Source: Mycolicibacterium hodleri
GTDB taxonomy: Bacteria > Actinomycetota > Actinomycetes > Mycobacteriales > Mycobacteriaceae
Length of the DNA: 64,000 nucleotides
Direction of reading: 5' to 3'
Assembly: GCF_006439015.1 (NCBI RefSeq)
Contig: NZ_RCZG01000012.1
Location: 85,402-149,401 of the forward strand
The notes beneath the pieces were generated by a model. It worked only from the letters and a program-made list of their open reading frames with translations, ran no database searches and had not been told where the DNA came from. Numbering within the stretch: the stretch's first letter is position 1; each line of letters opens with the position of its first letter. The translations under genes and the position numbers were made by a program. Below are positions 26,082 through 35,175 of this stretch, piece by piece.

Positions 26082-26758
26082 GCAGGTGGTGTAGCAGAAC
26101 GATCGGACACGCTCGTCGCGCGGCCGAAGAATAGGCCCGCGGTGATCAGCATTAGCGCCGCCGCATAAGCCCACCAGATCGGCACGGCCAGCGCTTCGGA
26201 GCGCAGGACGAACTTGCCGATCCCGATCATCGCGTCGGAGACCGCGAAGCACACCGCGCCCAGTGCAGTCCACGGTGTCGGCAACCTGGCCAGCAGGGCC
26301 GCGCACACCATCGCGGCGAGCACCATCATGTATAGGACCACGGGAATGGCCATGCCCTCGGCGATCAGTCGAGGCCAGAACCACACCAGCAGCGATACGC
26401 ACGCGATACAGACGACGATCGCGATCGATGCCTTCGCGGGGCTTCGGTTCGCCAGCGGAACCAGCGCGACCAGGAAGCACAGGTGCGCGACGAGGAAGGC
26501 GCCGAGTCCGAGCACGAACGACGGCTGCCACCACGGCATCGCGAGCAGATAGTCACCCGCCGCCGAGAACAACAGAGCGGGGATCAACCACCAACGCTCC
26601 CGCCGCACGGGATGGCTGAACGCTGCGGCGGAGAGCAATACCGCCGCCAAGGCCTTGACGGCGGGTTGCAGACCGAACTGACCGGTGAGCTCGGCGCCCG
26701 CGGGCAATCGCAGTGCCGTGACGACGAGGAAGACGCCGTATGCCACGCCGGCGACCAA
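26078..26758 (-). CDS. YhhN family integral membrane protein
   Basis: About 226 residues with seven to eight hydrophobic segments; the core WLIPALLFSAAGDYLLAMP and AVSDAMIGIGKF match the YhhN/TMEM86 family, some members of which hydrolyse lysoplasmalogens. It corresponds in position to the membrane gene beside priA in M. tuberculosis. The start is uncertain: TTG 26758 begins at the first helix, while ATG 26878 would overlap the divergent esterase gene by 70 bp. The stop overlaps the priA start by 4 bp. Confidence 0.75.
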   Translation of the reverse strand: MVAGVAYGVFLVVTALRLPAGAELTGQFGLQPAVKALAAVLLSAAAFSHPVRRERWWLIPALLFSAAGDYLLAMPWWQPSFVLGLGAFLVAHLCFLVALVPLANRSPAKASIAIVVCIACVSLLVWFWPRLIAEGMAIPVVLYMMVLAAMVCAALLARLPTPWTALGAVCFAVSDAMIGIGKFVLRSEALAVPIWWAYAAALMLITAGLFFGRATSVSDRSATPPA

Positions 26759-26807
26759 CGCCGCGCCCCACCGCGTTCGCGTACTGCGAGATGCGTACGG
26801 TGAGGCG

Positions 26808-27785
26808 ATGCCCGCGACCGACGACTCAACCGGCTTCGCCGATGACGACGCAACCGCCACACGAGGTCTGGATGCCATCCTGCAGAAGGTACTGGAAGCA
26901 GTCCCCTTCCAGTTGACTACCGATGGCGGCCCCGAGGCGGCCCGGCAACGGTTCCGCGACCTGCCCCGGCGCCCGGTCCATCAGGATCTGCGCGTGCAGG
27001 ACCGGACGATCGACGGCCCGGGCGGCCCGCTGCCGATCCGGTTGTACTGGCCACCGGAGTCCGCTGACGGACCCGTCCCGGTCGTGATGTTCTTCCACGG
27101 TGGCGGTTGGGTTGTCGGCGATCTCGACAGCTACGACGGCGACGCCCGCGGGCATGCGGTCGGATCGGGCGCGTTGGTGGTGTCCGTCGACTACCGCCTC
27201 GCGCCCGAGCATCCGTATCCAGCGGCGGTGGACGACGTGTGGGCGGCGACGCAGTGGGTGGCCGAGCACGCCGGCCAACTCGGGGCCGACGCCACACGGT
27301 GTGCGGTGGCGGGTGATTCCGCGGGCGGCAACCTCGCGGCGGTCGTCGCCCAGCTGTCGCGCGACGCGGGTGGACCTCCGATCGTCTTCCAGCTGCTCTG
27401 GTACCCGGCCACCACCTGGGATACGTCGCTGCCATCGTTCACCGAGAATGCCAATGCACCGATTCTGGCGGTCGACGCGGTCTCGGAGTTCTCCCGCTGG
27501 TATGCCCGCGGCCAGGACCTGAAGAATCCGCCGTCGACACTGGTTCCCGCCCGCGCGGCGGACCTCTCCGGCCTGGCGCCGGCGTACATCGCGGTCGCGG
27601 GACACGATCCACTGCGCGATGACGGCGTTCGCTACGGCGAGCTGCTGGCCGCCGCGGGGGTATCCGTTGAGGTCCACAACGCCGAGACGCTGGTCCACGG
27701 CTACCTGGGCTACGCAGGCGTCGTGCCCGCCGCGACCGATGCGATCGATCGCGGGCTGTCGGCACTTCGTCGCGCGCTAGCCTGA
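26808..27785 (+). CDS. HSL-family carboxylesterase/lipase (LipH/LipI type)
   Basis: A 325-residue alpha/beta-hydrolase with the oxyanion HGGGW, nucleophile GDSAGGN, acid in AGHDPLRDDG and His in VHGY, i.e. the full hormone-sensitive-lipase triad. It hydrolyses short-chain acyl esters. ATG 26808 follows GGTGAGG and gives an N-terminus like that of the next gene. It is 5 bp upstream of a paralogue with the same architecture, corresponding to the tandem lipH-lipI pair of M. tuberculosis. Confidence 0.9.
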   Translation: MPATDDSTGFADDDATATRGLDAILQKVLEAVPFQLTTDGGPEAARQRFRDLPRRPVHQDLRVQDRTIDGPGGPLPIRLYWPPESADGPVPVVMFFHGGGWVVGDLDSYDGDARGHAVGSGALVVSVDYRLAPEHPYPAAVDDVWAATQWVAEHAGQLGADATRCAVAGDSAGGNLAAVVAQLSRDAGGPPIVFQLLWYPATTWDTSLPSFTENANAPILAVDAVSEFSRWYARGQDLKNPPSTLVPARAADLSGLAPAYIAVAGHDPLRDDGVRYGELLAAAGVSVEVHNAETLVHGYLGYAGVVPAATDAIDRGLSALRRALA

Positions 27786-27790
27786 GGCAC

Positions 27791-28762
27791 ATGACGGACA
27801 CCACTGCTGAACGGCCGGGCATCGATCCGATTCTCAAGATGCTTCTCGACGCCGTGCCGCTCGAGTTCACCATCGATGACGGCGTCGAGATTGCTCGCGA
27901 GAAGCTTCGGGCGTTGAAGCCTCCCGCGGAGATGTTGCCGGACATGCGAATCGAAGAGCGGACGGTCGGATACGACGACCTCGCCGACATCCCCGTCCGC
28001 ATCTACTGGCCACCGATCGACGCCCACGCAGACCTGCCGATCGTGGTCTTCTATCACGGCGGCGGCTGGGCGCTCGGCGACCTCGACACCCACGACCACG
28101 TAGCTCGTGCGCATGCCATCGGTGCCGAGGCGATCGTGGTGTCGGTCGACTACCGTCTGGCTCCGGAACATCCCTTCCCCGCTGGTGTCGATGACGCCTG
28201 GGCGGCACTGCGGTGGGTGGCCGAGCACGCCGAGGAACTCGGCGGCGATCCGACGCGTATCGCCGTCGCAGGCGACTCCGCCGGTGGCAATCTGTCCGCG
28301 GTGATGGCGCTGCGGGCCAGGGACGCGGGCGGACCGCCGCTCGTCTTCCAGTTGCTCTGGTACCCGGTGGCCGTCGGCGACCTGTCCGCTCCCTCGTTCA
28401 TCGAGAACGCCGACGCACCGATCTTGAACGCCGACGTGACCGCAGCGTTCATGACCTGGTATCTGCCGGGCCAGGACATGTCCGATCCGACGGCGCTGCC
28501 CACCGACCTCGCCCCGGCCAACGCCGCGACGCTGGCCGGCCTTGCACCCGCCTTCATCGGCACTGCCGAGCACGACCCACTACGCGACGATGGCGGGAAG
28601 TACGCCGAAATGCTCTCCGCTGCAGGCGTTCCCGTTCAGCTGAGCAATGAACCGACGATGGTGCACGGCTACGTCAGCCTGGCGATGGCTTCCCCCGCGG
28701 CGACCGAGGCGACCAATCGCGGATTGACTGCGCTGAGGGCTGCGCTGCACCCTGAGCGGTGA
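27791..28762 (+). CDS. HSL-family carboxylesterase/lipase, tandem paralogue
   Basis: A 323-residue paralogue of the preceding gene. It shares HGGGWALGDLDTHD, VVSVDYRLAPEHPFP, AGDSAGGNLSAV, EHDPLRDDGGKYAEML and MVHGY, with all catalytic residues present. The N-terminus MTDTTAERPGIDPILKMLL fixes the start, 5 bp after the previous stop. The two probably arose by duplication and have different acyl or acceptor preferences. Confidence 0.92.
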   Translation: MTDTTAERPGIDPILKMLLDAVPLEFTIDDGVEIAREKLRALKPPAEMLPDMRIEERTVGYDDLADIPVRIYWPPIDAHADLPIVVFYHGGGWALGDLDTHDHVARAHAIGAEAIVVSVDYRLAPEHPFPAGVDDAWAALRWVAEHAEELGGDPTRIAVAGDSAGGNLSAVMALRARDAGGPPLVFQLLWYPVAVGDLSAPSFIENADAPILNADVTAAFMTWYLPGQDMSDPTALPTDLAPANAATLAGLAPAFIGTAEHDPLRDDGGKYAEMLSAAGVPVQLSNEPTMVHGYVSLAMASPAATEATNRGLTALRAALHPER

Positions 28763-28764
28763 CC

Positions 28765-28788
28765 GACCCGGCGCCGGGGGCCTGGGTC
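28765..28788. terminator. possible bidirectional terminator hairpin
   Basis: GACCCGGC pairs with GCC-T-GGGTC across a short G-rich loop in the 24-bp gap between two convergent genes. No T-tract. Weak evidence but a fitting position. Confidence 0.4.
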
Positions 28789-29548
28789 AGAACTGCACGC
28801 CCCGAGTCAGCGCGCCGTCGACGACGAGGTTGGTGCCGGTGATGAAGCTGGCTGCCGAACTACTAAGGAAGACAACGGCATTGGCGACTTCCCGAGGCGT
28901 CGCCATCCGACCCGTCGGGTTGAGGCCCAGTGCGGTCGCGAACAACTCCGGATCGTTCTCCTCGATCGACGGCCACACACCACCGGGAAAGTAGGTGTTG
29001 CCGGGGCTGACCGTGTTCGCCCGCACGCCCTTGCCTGCAAGATTGAAGGCGAGGCCCTGCGTGTAGTGGATGATCGCCGCCTTCATCGTCCCGTAGGGGC
29101 CGGAGGCGAAGTCGATCTCGCGCCCCGACACACTCGAAATCGTGACGATGGAGCCCGAATCGGCGGTCAGCAGGTGTGGCAGCGCTGCCTCCACCAAGCC
29201 GATCGTGCCCATCAGGTCGACGTCGAAGCTGGTGCGCCAGTTCTCCTGGTTGTCCGGAATCGCGAGCGCACTGACATTTGCGACCACGCCGTCGACGCCG
29301 CCGAGAGCAGCGGCGCTATCGCTCACCCACTTCTTGAGTGCCGCAGCGTCACCGACGTCGACCGCCGTTCCGATCGCCGTGGCACCGCCAGCCTTGAGTT
29401 CGGATTCGACCTCCGCCACCGCGTCGGCGGTACGCGCGCAGTATGCCACGGCAGCACCCTCGGTGAGCAGCCCGTCGACCACCGCTCTACCGATCCCTCG
29501 GGTGCCTCCCGTCACGAGGAAGCGCTTGCCTGCCAGTCCGAGTTCCAC
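28787..29548 (-). CDS. SDR-family oxidoreductase
   Basis: A 253-residue classical short-chain dehydrogenase with TGGTRGIG (13-20) for cofactor binding, a catalytic Ser at 139 (TISSVSG) and YGTMK (Tyr152, Lys156). The end NLVVDGALTRGVQF is typical. The ARTADAV at the end of beta-2 suggests NADP(H). The substrate is unknown. It is convergent with the esterases and follows the acetamidase homologue by 30 bp. Confidence 0.9.
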   Translation of the reverse strand: MELGLAGKRFLVTGGTRGIGRAVVDGLLTEGAAVAYCARTADAVAEVESELKAGGATAIGTAVDVGDAAALKKWVSDSAAALGGVDGVVANVSALAIPDNQENWRTSFDVDLMGTIGLVEAALPHLLTADSGSIVTISSVSGREIDFASGPYGTMKAAIIHYTQGLAFNLAGKGVRANTVSPGNTYFPGGVWPSIEENDPELFATALGLNPTGRMATPREVANAVVFLSSSAASFITGTNLVVDGALTRGVQF

Positions 29549-29578
29549 GTATCACCCTGCCGTCCGTGTGCCGATCAT

Positions 29579-30592
29579 TCAGTACGAGATCGAGCCTAGC
29601 GACCTTGCTGCACTCCGCATTTCGCCATGGATTCCACCATAGGCCGGCGCGCTCGGAAGCAGCCGTTTGTCGATCTTGGTGACCGCGCTGTAGTTGGTAT
29701 CCACGACGTTCGCGATCGGCACCTGCGAGATCTGACTGAGCAACTGGTAAGCGTCCAGCCGGTCGAGACCGTACAGCTGGCCCAGCCAGCCGATCATCTC
29801 GACCTGGCCCGCCCGCCATGCCTCTTCGAGTGGCCGACCAGAACCAATGCACATCAAATGGGTATCGGTTTCGATTCTCGGCCAGGCCGGTCCCCCGCCC
29901 TTGATCAGATCGACGATCGCAGTGACGTGCATTGCGCCCTCCACCGCGGTGCCGCACGACTCGCCCTCACCCTGCCGATAGTGACCGTCGCCGAGTGAGA
30001 ACAGCGCGCCGTCGACGTTGACCCGCAGATAACACGTTGCGCCCGCGGCCATTTCGGGGCTGTCCATATTGCCACCGAAGTAGTCGGGCACCAGGGACGT
30101 GCGCACCTCGCGCCTGGCCGGTGCCACGCCGACCGTGCCGAGCATGGGATTCGAGGGCAGGCGCAGCTGGAAGTCACTCGCCAGCGCCGAGAAACCCAGT
30201 GTCTCCGTGCCCGCGTCGTAGTCGTAAATGTACGTGCGCTCTGGCAGCGGGTCCTGCAACGTCGGACTGGCCGGAATGCTGGTCAGACCCCCGAAGAAGG
30301 GGATCAGGGTCGATGCGCCCCAGGTGCGGGCGGGCGTCAGATCGACCAGGTGGACCGCCAGCGTGTCTCCCGGTGCGGCGCCCTCGATCCAGAAGGGACC
30401 CGTCTGGGGATTGAGATCCTCGGTGTCCAGGACGCTGGTAGCGACGTCCGCCTTGCTGGTGATGCGACCACCGTAGGCGTCCTCGGTCCACAGGGTCAGG
30501 ACCGTGCCGGGTTTGATGCGCCCGACCGCGGTCGCGCCGCCGAAGGTGTAGGCGAGCTGATCGACCGTCGGCACGAAGGTCACATGGTCCAT
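29579..30592 (-). CDS. acetamidase/formamidase family protein (FmdA/AmdA)
   Basis: A 337-residue protein of the FmdA/AmdA family: IKPGTVLTLWTEDAYGG, FWIEGAAPGDTLAVHL, GTVGVAPA and VDGALFSLGDGHYRQGEGE are its conserved blocks. These enzymes hydrolyse short amides to ammonia and acid. ATG 30592 has GGGAG eight bases upstream; ATG 30601 is in frame but badly placed. No nitrogen-regulation genes lie nearby, so the natural substrate is not evident. Frames reading upstream of this start cross the metK terminator and are not real. Confidence 0.88.
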   Translation of the reverse strand: MDHVTFVPTVDQLAYTFGGATAVGRIKPGTVLTLWTEDAYGGRITSKADVATSVLDTEDLNPQTGPFWIEGAAPGDTLAVHLVDLTPARTWGASTLIPFFGGLTSIPASPTLQDPLPERTYIYDYDAGTETLGFSALASDFQLRLPSNPMLGTVGVAPARREVRTSLVPDYFGGNMDSPEMAAGATCYLRVNVDGALFSLGDGHYRQGEGESCGTAVEGAMHVTAIVDLIKGGGPAWPRIETDTHLMCIGSGRPLEEAWRAGQVEMIGWLGQLYGLDRLDAYQLLSQISQVPIANVVDTNYSAVTKIDKRLLPSAPAYGGIHGEMRSAARSLGSISY

Positions 30593-30637
30593 GACTCCCA
30601 TCCTGCTGGAATCCCCCACCCTTCGCGCGAACAGACG

Positions 30638-30675
30638 CAAAAGCTCCCGACACTTCGGCGTGTCGGGAGCTTTTG
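30638..30675 (-). terminator. strong intrinsic terminator after metK
   Basis: CAAAAGCTCCCGACAC pairs perfectly over 16 bp with GTGTCGGGAGCTTTTG around the loop TTCGGC. The A/T flanks make it able to act in both directions. It lies 22 bp past the metK stop and upstream of the amidase start, separating the two transcription units. Confidence 0.9.
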
Positions 30676-30696
30676 TGTCTGCTCGCGGAGAGAAAC

Positions 30697-31905
30697 CTAG
30701 ACGGACGCCTTCAGCTCCTCGACCATGTTCGTCTGCTCCCACGGCAGCTCGATGTCGGTCCGGCCGAAGTGGCCGTAGGCGGCGGTCGGCGCGTAGATCG
30801 GACGCAACAGGTCTAGATCGCGGACGATGGCGCCGGGTCGCAGGTCGAAGACCGAGCTGATGGCCTTCTCGATGCGGGCAGGGTCGACGGTCTCCGAGCC
30901 GAAGGTCTCGACGAAGAGGCCGACCGGGGCGGCTTTGCCGATGGCGTACGCGACCTGGACCTCGACTCGCTCCGCCAAACCGGCTGCAACGACGTTCTTG
31001 GCCACCCACCGCATCGCGTACGCGGCGGAACGGTCCACCTTGGACGGATCCTTGCCGGAGAACGCGCCACCACCGTGGCGGGCCCAGCCGCCGTACGTGT
31101 CGACGATGATCTTGCGACCGGTCAGTCCGGCGTCGCCCATTGGGCCACCGAGGACGAACTTGCCGGTGGGGTTCACCAGCAGCCGGTAGTCGGAGGTGTC
31201 CATCGACTCGTGGTTGAGGTCCGCCAGGACGGTGTTGACGACCTTCTCGCGAATGTCCGGCGTCAGGCCGGCCTCGAGGTCGATGCCGTCGGCGTGCTGG
31301 GTGGACAGCACGACGGTGTCGAGCCGGACCGGGGTGTTGCCGTCATACTGCACGGTGACCTGGGTCTTGCCGTCGGGCCGCAGGTAGTCGAGCACGCCGC
31401 TCTTGCGGACCTCGGTCAGCCTGCGGGCGAGGCGGTGCGCGATCGCGATCGGCAGCGGCATCAGCTCGGGCGTGTCCCTGATGGCGTACCCGAACATCAG
31501 TCCCTGGTCGCCTGCGCCCTGCGCGTCCAGTGGATCGCCGGCACCCTCGACCCGCGCTTCGTGCGCGGTGTCGACGCCCATCGCGATGTCGGGCGACTGC
31601 GCGCCGATGCCGATGTTGACGCCGCAGGTCTCGCCGTCGAAGCCCTTGTCCGAGGAGTCGTACCCGATCTCGAGGATGCGCGCGCGCACGGTCTTCGGGA
31701 TGTCGGCGAACGCCTCCTTCGCCGTGGTGGTGACCTCACCGACTACGTGCACCTGACCGGTGGTCACCAGCGTTTCGACCGCTACGCGGGACTTGGAGTC
31801 CTGCGCGAGGAGTGCGTCGAGCACCGAGTCGCTGATCGCGTCACAGATCTTGTCGGGGTGTCCCTCTGTCACCGACTCACTGGTAAACAGCCGACCTTTG
31901 CTCAC
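30697..31905 (-). CDS. metK: S-adenosylmethionine synthetase
   Basis: A 402-residue enzyme with FTSESVTEGHPDKICDAISD at the N-terminus, the ATP motif GAGDQGLMFGYA near 120-131 and the P-loop-like GGGAFSGKDPSKVDRS near 277-292. It makes SAM from methionine and ATP. The length is normal. It lies downstream of coaBC in the same direction, with a 116-bp gap, and ends at a strong terminator. Confidence 0.97.
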   Translation of the reverse strand: MSKGRLFTSESVTEGHPDKICDAISDSVLDALLAQDSKSRVAVETLVTTGQVHVVGEVTTTAKEAFADIPKTVRARILEIGYDSSDKGFDGETCGVNIGIGAQSPDIAMGVDTAHEARVEGAGDPLDAQGAGDQGLMFGYAIRDTPELMPLPIAIAHRLARRLTEVRKSGVLDYLRPDGKTQVTVQYDGNTPVRLDTVVLSTQHADGIDLEAGLTPDIREKVVNTVLADLNHESMDTSDYRLLVNPTGKFVLGGPMGDAGLTGRKIIVDTYGGWARHGGGAFSGKDPSKVDRSAAYAMRWVAKNVVAAGLAERVEVQVAYAIGKAAPVGLFVETFGSETVDPARIEKAISSVFDLRPGAIVRDLDLLRPIYAPTAAYGHFGRTDIELPWEQTNMVEELKASV

Positions 31906-31970
31906 GTTGTCATCCCTTTCCGAAACTTAGTTGTGCGAATCATATCGATGCCCCTACTGAGGCCAAGCCT

Positions 31971-31987
31971 GCGCCATTCGATGGCGC
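31971..31987. terminator. short hairpin between coaBC and metK
   Basis: GCGCCAT and ATGGCGC form a perfect 7-bp stem with loop TCG, 35 bp after the coaBC stop. No T-run follows. It may attenuate read-through into metK. Confidence 0.35.
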
Positions 31988-32021
31988 AATACTTATGTGC
32001 AGCGTGCCGCCGTCGAAGCCG

Positions 32022-33278
32022 TCACTCAGCACGGCTCCCGAGGAATGCCACGATCGCGTCCACGATACGGCTCGCCATCAATGTCTTCGAACCGTGCTCC
32101 ATTGCAACTTCGTTGCCCTCGGCCGTCAACAGCCAACCGTCGTTGTTGTCCACCTCGAAGGCACGTCCCTCCCCGACGGCGTTGACGACAAGCAGATCGC
32201 ACCCCTTGCGCTGCAGTTTCGACCGCGCATGGAAGAGCACGTCGCCGTTGGCGTCACCGGTCTCGGCGGCAAATCCGACGATGGCCCGCATGTTGGGTAG
32301 CTGGCCGTGGGAGCGGGCTTGAACGGAACCCGCCAGCACGTCGTCGGTTCGCGTGAGCTCGATGGCGGGGGCCTCCTCGGCACCCGGTTCGTGGGACTTC
32401 TTGATTTTGTTCGTCGCCACGTGGGTGGGCCGGAAATCGGCCACGGCGGCGGCCATCACCAGGACGTGTGCGTTCGGGGCGTGCTTCGACACCGCGTCCT
32501 TCAACTGACTCGCAGAACCGATGCGCACGACCTCGACGCCCGCGGGGTCGACGAGCCCCGCGGTGTTGCCGGCAATCAACGTCACGTCCGCGCCACGCTG
32601 AGCCGCGACTCGAGCGATCGCGTAGCCCTGCTTGCCCGAACTCCGGTTGCCGATGAAGCGCACCGGGTCCAAGGGCTCGCGGGTGCCGCCTGCGGTGACG
32701 AGCACCTTTACGCCGTCGAGATCGAACGGCAGAGCATCGGGACGGTCGAGCAGCAGCTGCGCGAGCGTCGAGATCTCTTCCGGCTCTGGTAGCCGGCCCG
32801 CACCGCTGTCCGCGCCGGTGAGCCTGCCCGACGCCGGCTCGAGTACCACGTTGCCGCGACGCCGCAGTGTCTCGACGTTCTGGACGGTGGCCGCATGCGA
32901 CCACATCTCGGTGTGCATGGCAGGTGCGAACAGCACCGGACATCGCGCGGTGAGGAGGGTGGCGGTCAGCAGGTCGTCGGCACGTCCCGCGACGGCGCGC
33001 GACAGCAGGTCTGCCGTGGCCGGGGCGACTACCACCAAGTCGGCCTCTTGGCCTATGCGGACGTGCGGGACCTCGTCGACGTCGGAGAAGACTCCGGTAC
33101 GTACGGGCTGCCCGGAAAGGGCCTCGAAGGTGGCGGCACCGACGAAGCGCAGGGCCGATTCGGTGGGGACGACGCGAACGGAGTGGCCGGCCTCCGCCAG
33201 CCGACGAACCACCGTGCACGCCTTGTAAGCGGCGATGCCACCTGCGACGCCCACGACGACTCGCTTGCGCTCGTTCAT
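32022..33278 (-). CDS. coaBC: bifunctional phosphopantothenoylcysteine decarboxylase/synthase CoaBC
   Basis: A 418-residue two-domain enzyme. The flavin domain CoaC opens VVVGVAGGIAAYKACTVVRR and has the FAPAMHTEMW loop. The CoaB synthetase starts near residue 195 with VLVTAGGTREPLDPVRFIGN and RSSGKQGYAIA, and has KIKK for CTP binding near 305. It carries out two central steps of coenzyme A synthesis. ATG at 33278. It is downstream of rpoZ, with a 33-bp tandem repeat array in the gap. Confidence 0.95.
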   Translation of the reverse strand: MNERKRVVVGVAGGIAAYKACTVVRRLAEAGHSVRVVPTESALRFVGAATFEALSGQPVRTGVFSDVDEVPHVRIGQEADLVVVAPATADLLSRAVAGRADDLLTATLLTARCPVLFAPAMHTEMWSHAATVQNVETLRRRGNVVLEPASGRLTGADSGAGRLPEPEEISTLAQLLLDRPDALPFDLDGVKVLVTAGGTREPLDPVRFIGNRSSGKQGYAIARVAAQRGADVTLIAGNTAGLVDPAGVEVVRIGSASQLKDAVSKHAPNAHVLVMAAAVADFRPTHVATNKIKKSHEPGAEEAPAIELTRTDDVLAGSVQARSHGQLPNMRAIVGFAAETGDANGDVLFHARSKLQRKGCDLLVVNAVGEGRAFEVDNNDGWLLTAEGNEVAMEHGSKTLMASRIVDAIVAFLGSRAE

Positions 33279-33279
33279 T

Positions 33280-33378
33280 TCTGCTCTTCGCCCGAGAGGC
33301 TCATCGCCGTTGTCTGCTCTTCGCCCGAGAGGCTCATCGCCGTTGTCTGCTCTTCGCCCGAGAGGCTCATCGCCGTCG
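33280..33378. repeat. 33-bp tandem repeat, 3 copies
   Basis: Three head-to-tail copies of a unit opening TCTGCTCTTCGCCCGAGAGG start at 33280, 33313 and 33346. The first two are identical; the third differs only at its last bases. The array fills the rpoZ-coaBC gap, so it lies directly in front of the coaBC start codon and would form its untranslated leader. Confidence 0.93.
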
Positions 33379-33388
33379 GCGGAGGCCC

Positions 33389-33685
33389 CTAGCCCTCGCC
33401 CTCGGTGTGCTCGAGCAGGTCACCATGGATCTCGCGCATCGCGATGGAAAGCGGCTTCTCTTGAAGTCCCGGCTCGACGAGCGGGCCGACGTACTCAAGG
33501 ATTCCGTCGCCCAGCTGGTTGTAGTAATCGTTGATCTGGCGCGCCCGCTTGGCGGCGTAGATCACCAGCGCGTACTTGCTGGATGCACGGGACAACAACT
33601 CGTCGATCGGCGGGTTGGTGATGCCCAACGGGGTGTCGTAGGCGTTGGCGGCGTCGGAGTCGGTGCTCTCGACAGGGGTTGTCAC
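33389..33685 (-). CDS. rpoZ: RNA polymerase omega subunit
   Basis: A 98-residue protein with LGITNPPIDELLSRASSKYA and IYAAKRARQINDYYNQL, the conserved omega motif, and a C-terminal PLSIAMREIHGDLL helix. Omega helps fold beta' and assemble RNA polymerase. It has mycobacterial length and lies in the conserved mihF-gmk-rpoZ order. A GGAGATAA-type site precedes the ATG. Confidence 0.95.
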   Translation of the reverse strand: MTTPVESTDSDAANAYDTPLGITNPPIDELLSRASSKYALVIYAAKRARQINDYYNQLGDGILEYVGPLVEPGLQEKPLSIAMREIHGDLLEHTEGEG

Positions 33686-33735
33686 GAAGTTATCTCCTGG
33701 CGTTTTGCTTGGGGGCTAGCTAGCTGCTCACTGGT

Positions 33736-34335
33736 TCACGCCGGATCCGGCGTTTTGCCCGTCAGCAAGGATACCAATTCTGAGCAGGCAATTTCCAATT
33801 GCCCGTTGACGACGACCACGTCGAAGTCATTCTGGGCTGCGAGCTCGTCGCGCGCGGTGGTGAGTCGGCGTTCCCTTACCTCGGCACTTTCCGTGCCACG
33901 TCCGACCAATCGGGCCTCCAGCGCATCCCAACTCGGAGGAGCGAGAAACACGGTGAGCACCTCCGGCAGGGCCGCCTTCACGGCTCGGGCCCCGGCGAGA
34001 TCCACCTCGATCAGTACCGGGAATCCGGCGCTGGCGGCCGCTCGGACGGGTGCTGCGGGCGTTCCCGACCGGTGCAGGCCCCGATGGATGTCGGCCCACT
34101 CAAGCAGGGCGCCGTCGTCGATCAGCTGCTGAAACCGCTCGGGGGTGACGAACGCATAGTCCACCCCGTCCACTTCTCCGGGCCTTGGCGCCCTAGTGGT
34201 CGCGGAGACACTGAAGTGGAGGTCCGGCACCTTTTCGCGAAGGCAACGGACGACGGTCGACTTACCGACTGCGGAGGGACCGGACAACACGACGATTCGA
34301 CTCATCGCCATCGCCGCCCGGTCCCTCGCCGGCAC
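33736..34335 (-). CDS. gmk: guanylate kinase
   Basis: A 199-residue enzyme with the P-loop LSGPSAVGKSTVVR, the GMP-binding SATTRAPRPGEVDGVDYAFV and EVDLAGARAVK. It phosphorylates GMP to GDP. GTG 34335 overlaps the mihF stop; an internal ATG (34309 or 34303, MAMSR or MSR) with GAGGGA upstream is also possible and would shorten the protein by about ten residues. Mycobacterial Gmk has a short N-terminal extension, which favours the longer form. Confidence 0.92.
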   Translation of the reverse strand: MPARDRAAMAMSRIVVLSGPSAVGKSTVVRCLREKVPDLHFSVSATTRAPRPGEVDGVDYAFVTPERFQQLIDDGALLEWADIHRGLHRSGTPAAPVRAAASAGFPVLIEVDLAGARAVKAALPEVLTVFLAPPSWDALEARLVGRGTESAEVRERRLTTARDELAAQNDFDVVVVNGQLEIACSELVSLLTGKTPDPA

Positions 34336-34658
34336 TAATCTGCCGTGAAGTCGAACTTTTCCAGCAGGGCCTTGCGCTGACGATCGCCGAGGCCACGCAG
34401 GCGGCGGGTCGGTGCGATCTCGAGCTCGGTCATGATTTCCTGCGCCTTGACCTTGCCAACCTTCGGCAACGCCTCCAGCAATGCGGAAACCTTCATCTTG
34501 CCCAAGACCTCGTCGCTCTCAGCGTCCTTGAGGACCTGCTTGAGGTTGGTGCCGCCACGCTTGAGTCGATCCTTCAACTCAGCTCGCGCTCGACGTGCGG
34601 CAGCAGCCTTCTCCAACGCTGCCGCGCGCTGTTCGTCGGTCAACTGGGGAAGGGCCAC
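34335..34658 (-). CDS. mihF: mycobacterial integration host factor
   Basis: A 107-residue basic protein: a long N-terminal helix LTDEQRAAALEKAAAARRA and the DNA-binding helix-two-turns-helix region VSALLEALPKVGKVKAQEIM followed by RRLRGLGDRQRKALL. mIHF is an abundant nucleoid protein that bends DNA and is essential in mycobacteria. GTG 34658 has GGAGG five bases upstream. Its linkage to gmk-rpoZ is conserved. Confidence 0.95.
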   Translation of the reverse strand: MALPQLTDEQRAAALEKAAAARRARAELKDRLKRGGTNLKQVLKDAESDEVLGKMKVSALLEALPKVGKVKAQEIMTELEIAPTRRLRGLGDRQRKALLEKFDFTAD

Positions 34659-35175
34659 GGGTTCCTCCGTCTCTTGCCATCTTCGAACTGGCCATCATTT
34701 ACTTGTGTCTTGACTGGTTAGGGAACCAGCCAGCGACGACGACCGTACCCACGGCCGCTGACGAAAGCTAACCCCACCCCCCGGGTTGCCGGGTCAAAAG
34801 CGCAGCGTGTAGGGCAATCGGCCGCATTTTGCCGGGACGCCGCCGTGACCGACCCAAAGGTTGATTTTGCGGCGTTGTGCCTGCATGCCAATGGATTTGG
34901 GGTGTTGACCAGCCCCGGCATCAGGTAGGACAGCCGCCAGCGGACCGCGGTGTCGCACCGCGGAGCCCGATTTGATGAGAATTTCGCTGGTCATGGCGTG
35001 TCGGGCGTGTCGGACGACGCTGAACCGACCCGCGGCGTCATCCCGCCCGTCACTTGAGTTACGTCCGTCACCTACGTCACTCATACGCGGAAAAAAGCGT
35101 GTGCACAGGTTGCGTCCATAGCGTTCGGCAGTCGGGGTTGATTCCTCTCCACGAACCCTCGAAAGGGAAGATGCC
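34659..35175. other. intergenic region with divergent promoters and a small hairpin
   Basis: About 515 bp between mihF and a divergent secreted-protein gene. No gene is supported. CCGCGGTG/CACCGCGG at 34945-34963 is a perfect 8-bp stem with a TCG loop. In M. tuberculosis the place next to mihF holds a PE/PPE pair, which is absent here. Confidence 0.5.

Noticed and set aside
28765..28788. CCCGGCGCCGGG palindrome as a protein operator
   Set aside because: It fits better as part of a terminator stem between convergent stops; such GC palindromes are common by chance here.
31906..32021. SAM riboswitch upstream of metK
   Set aside because: The gap is 116 bp and shows only a 7-bp hairpin, not a SAM-aptamer arrangement.
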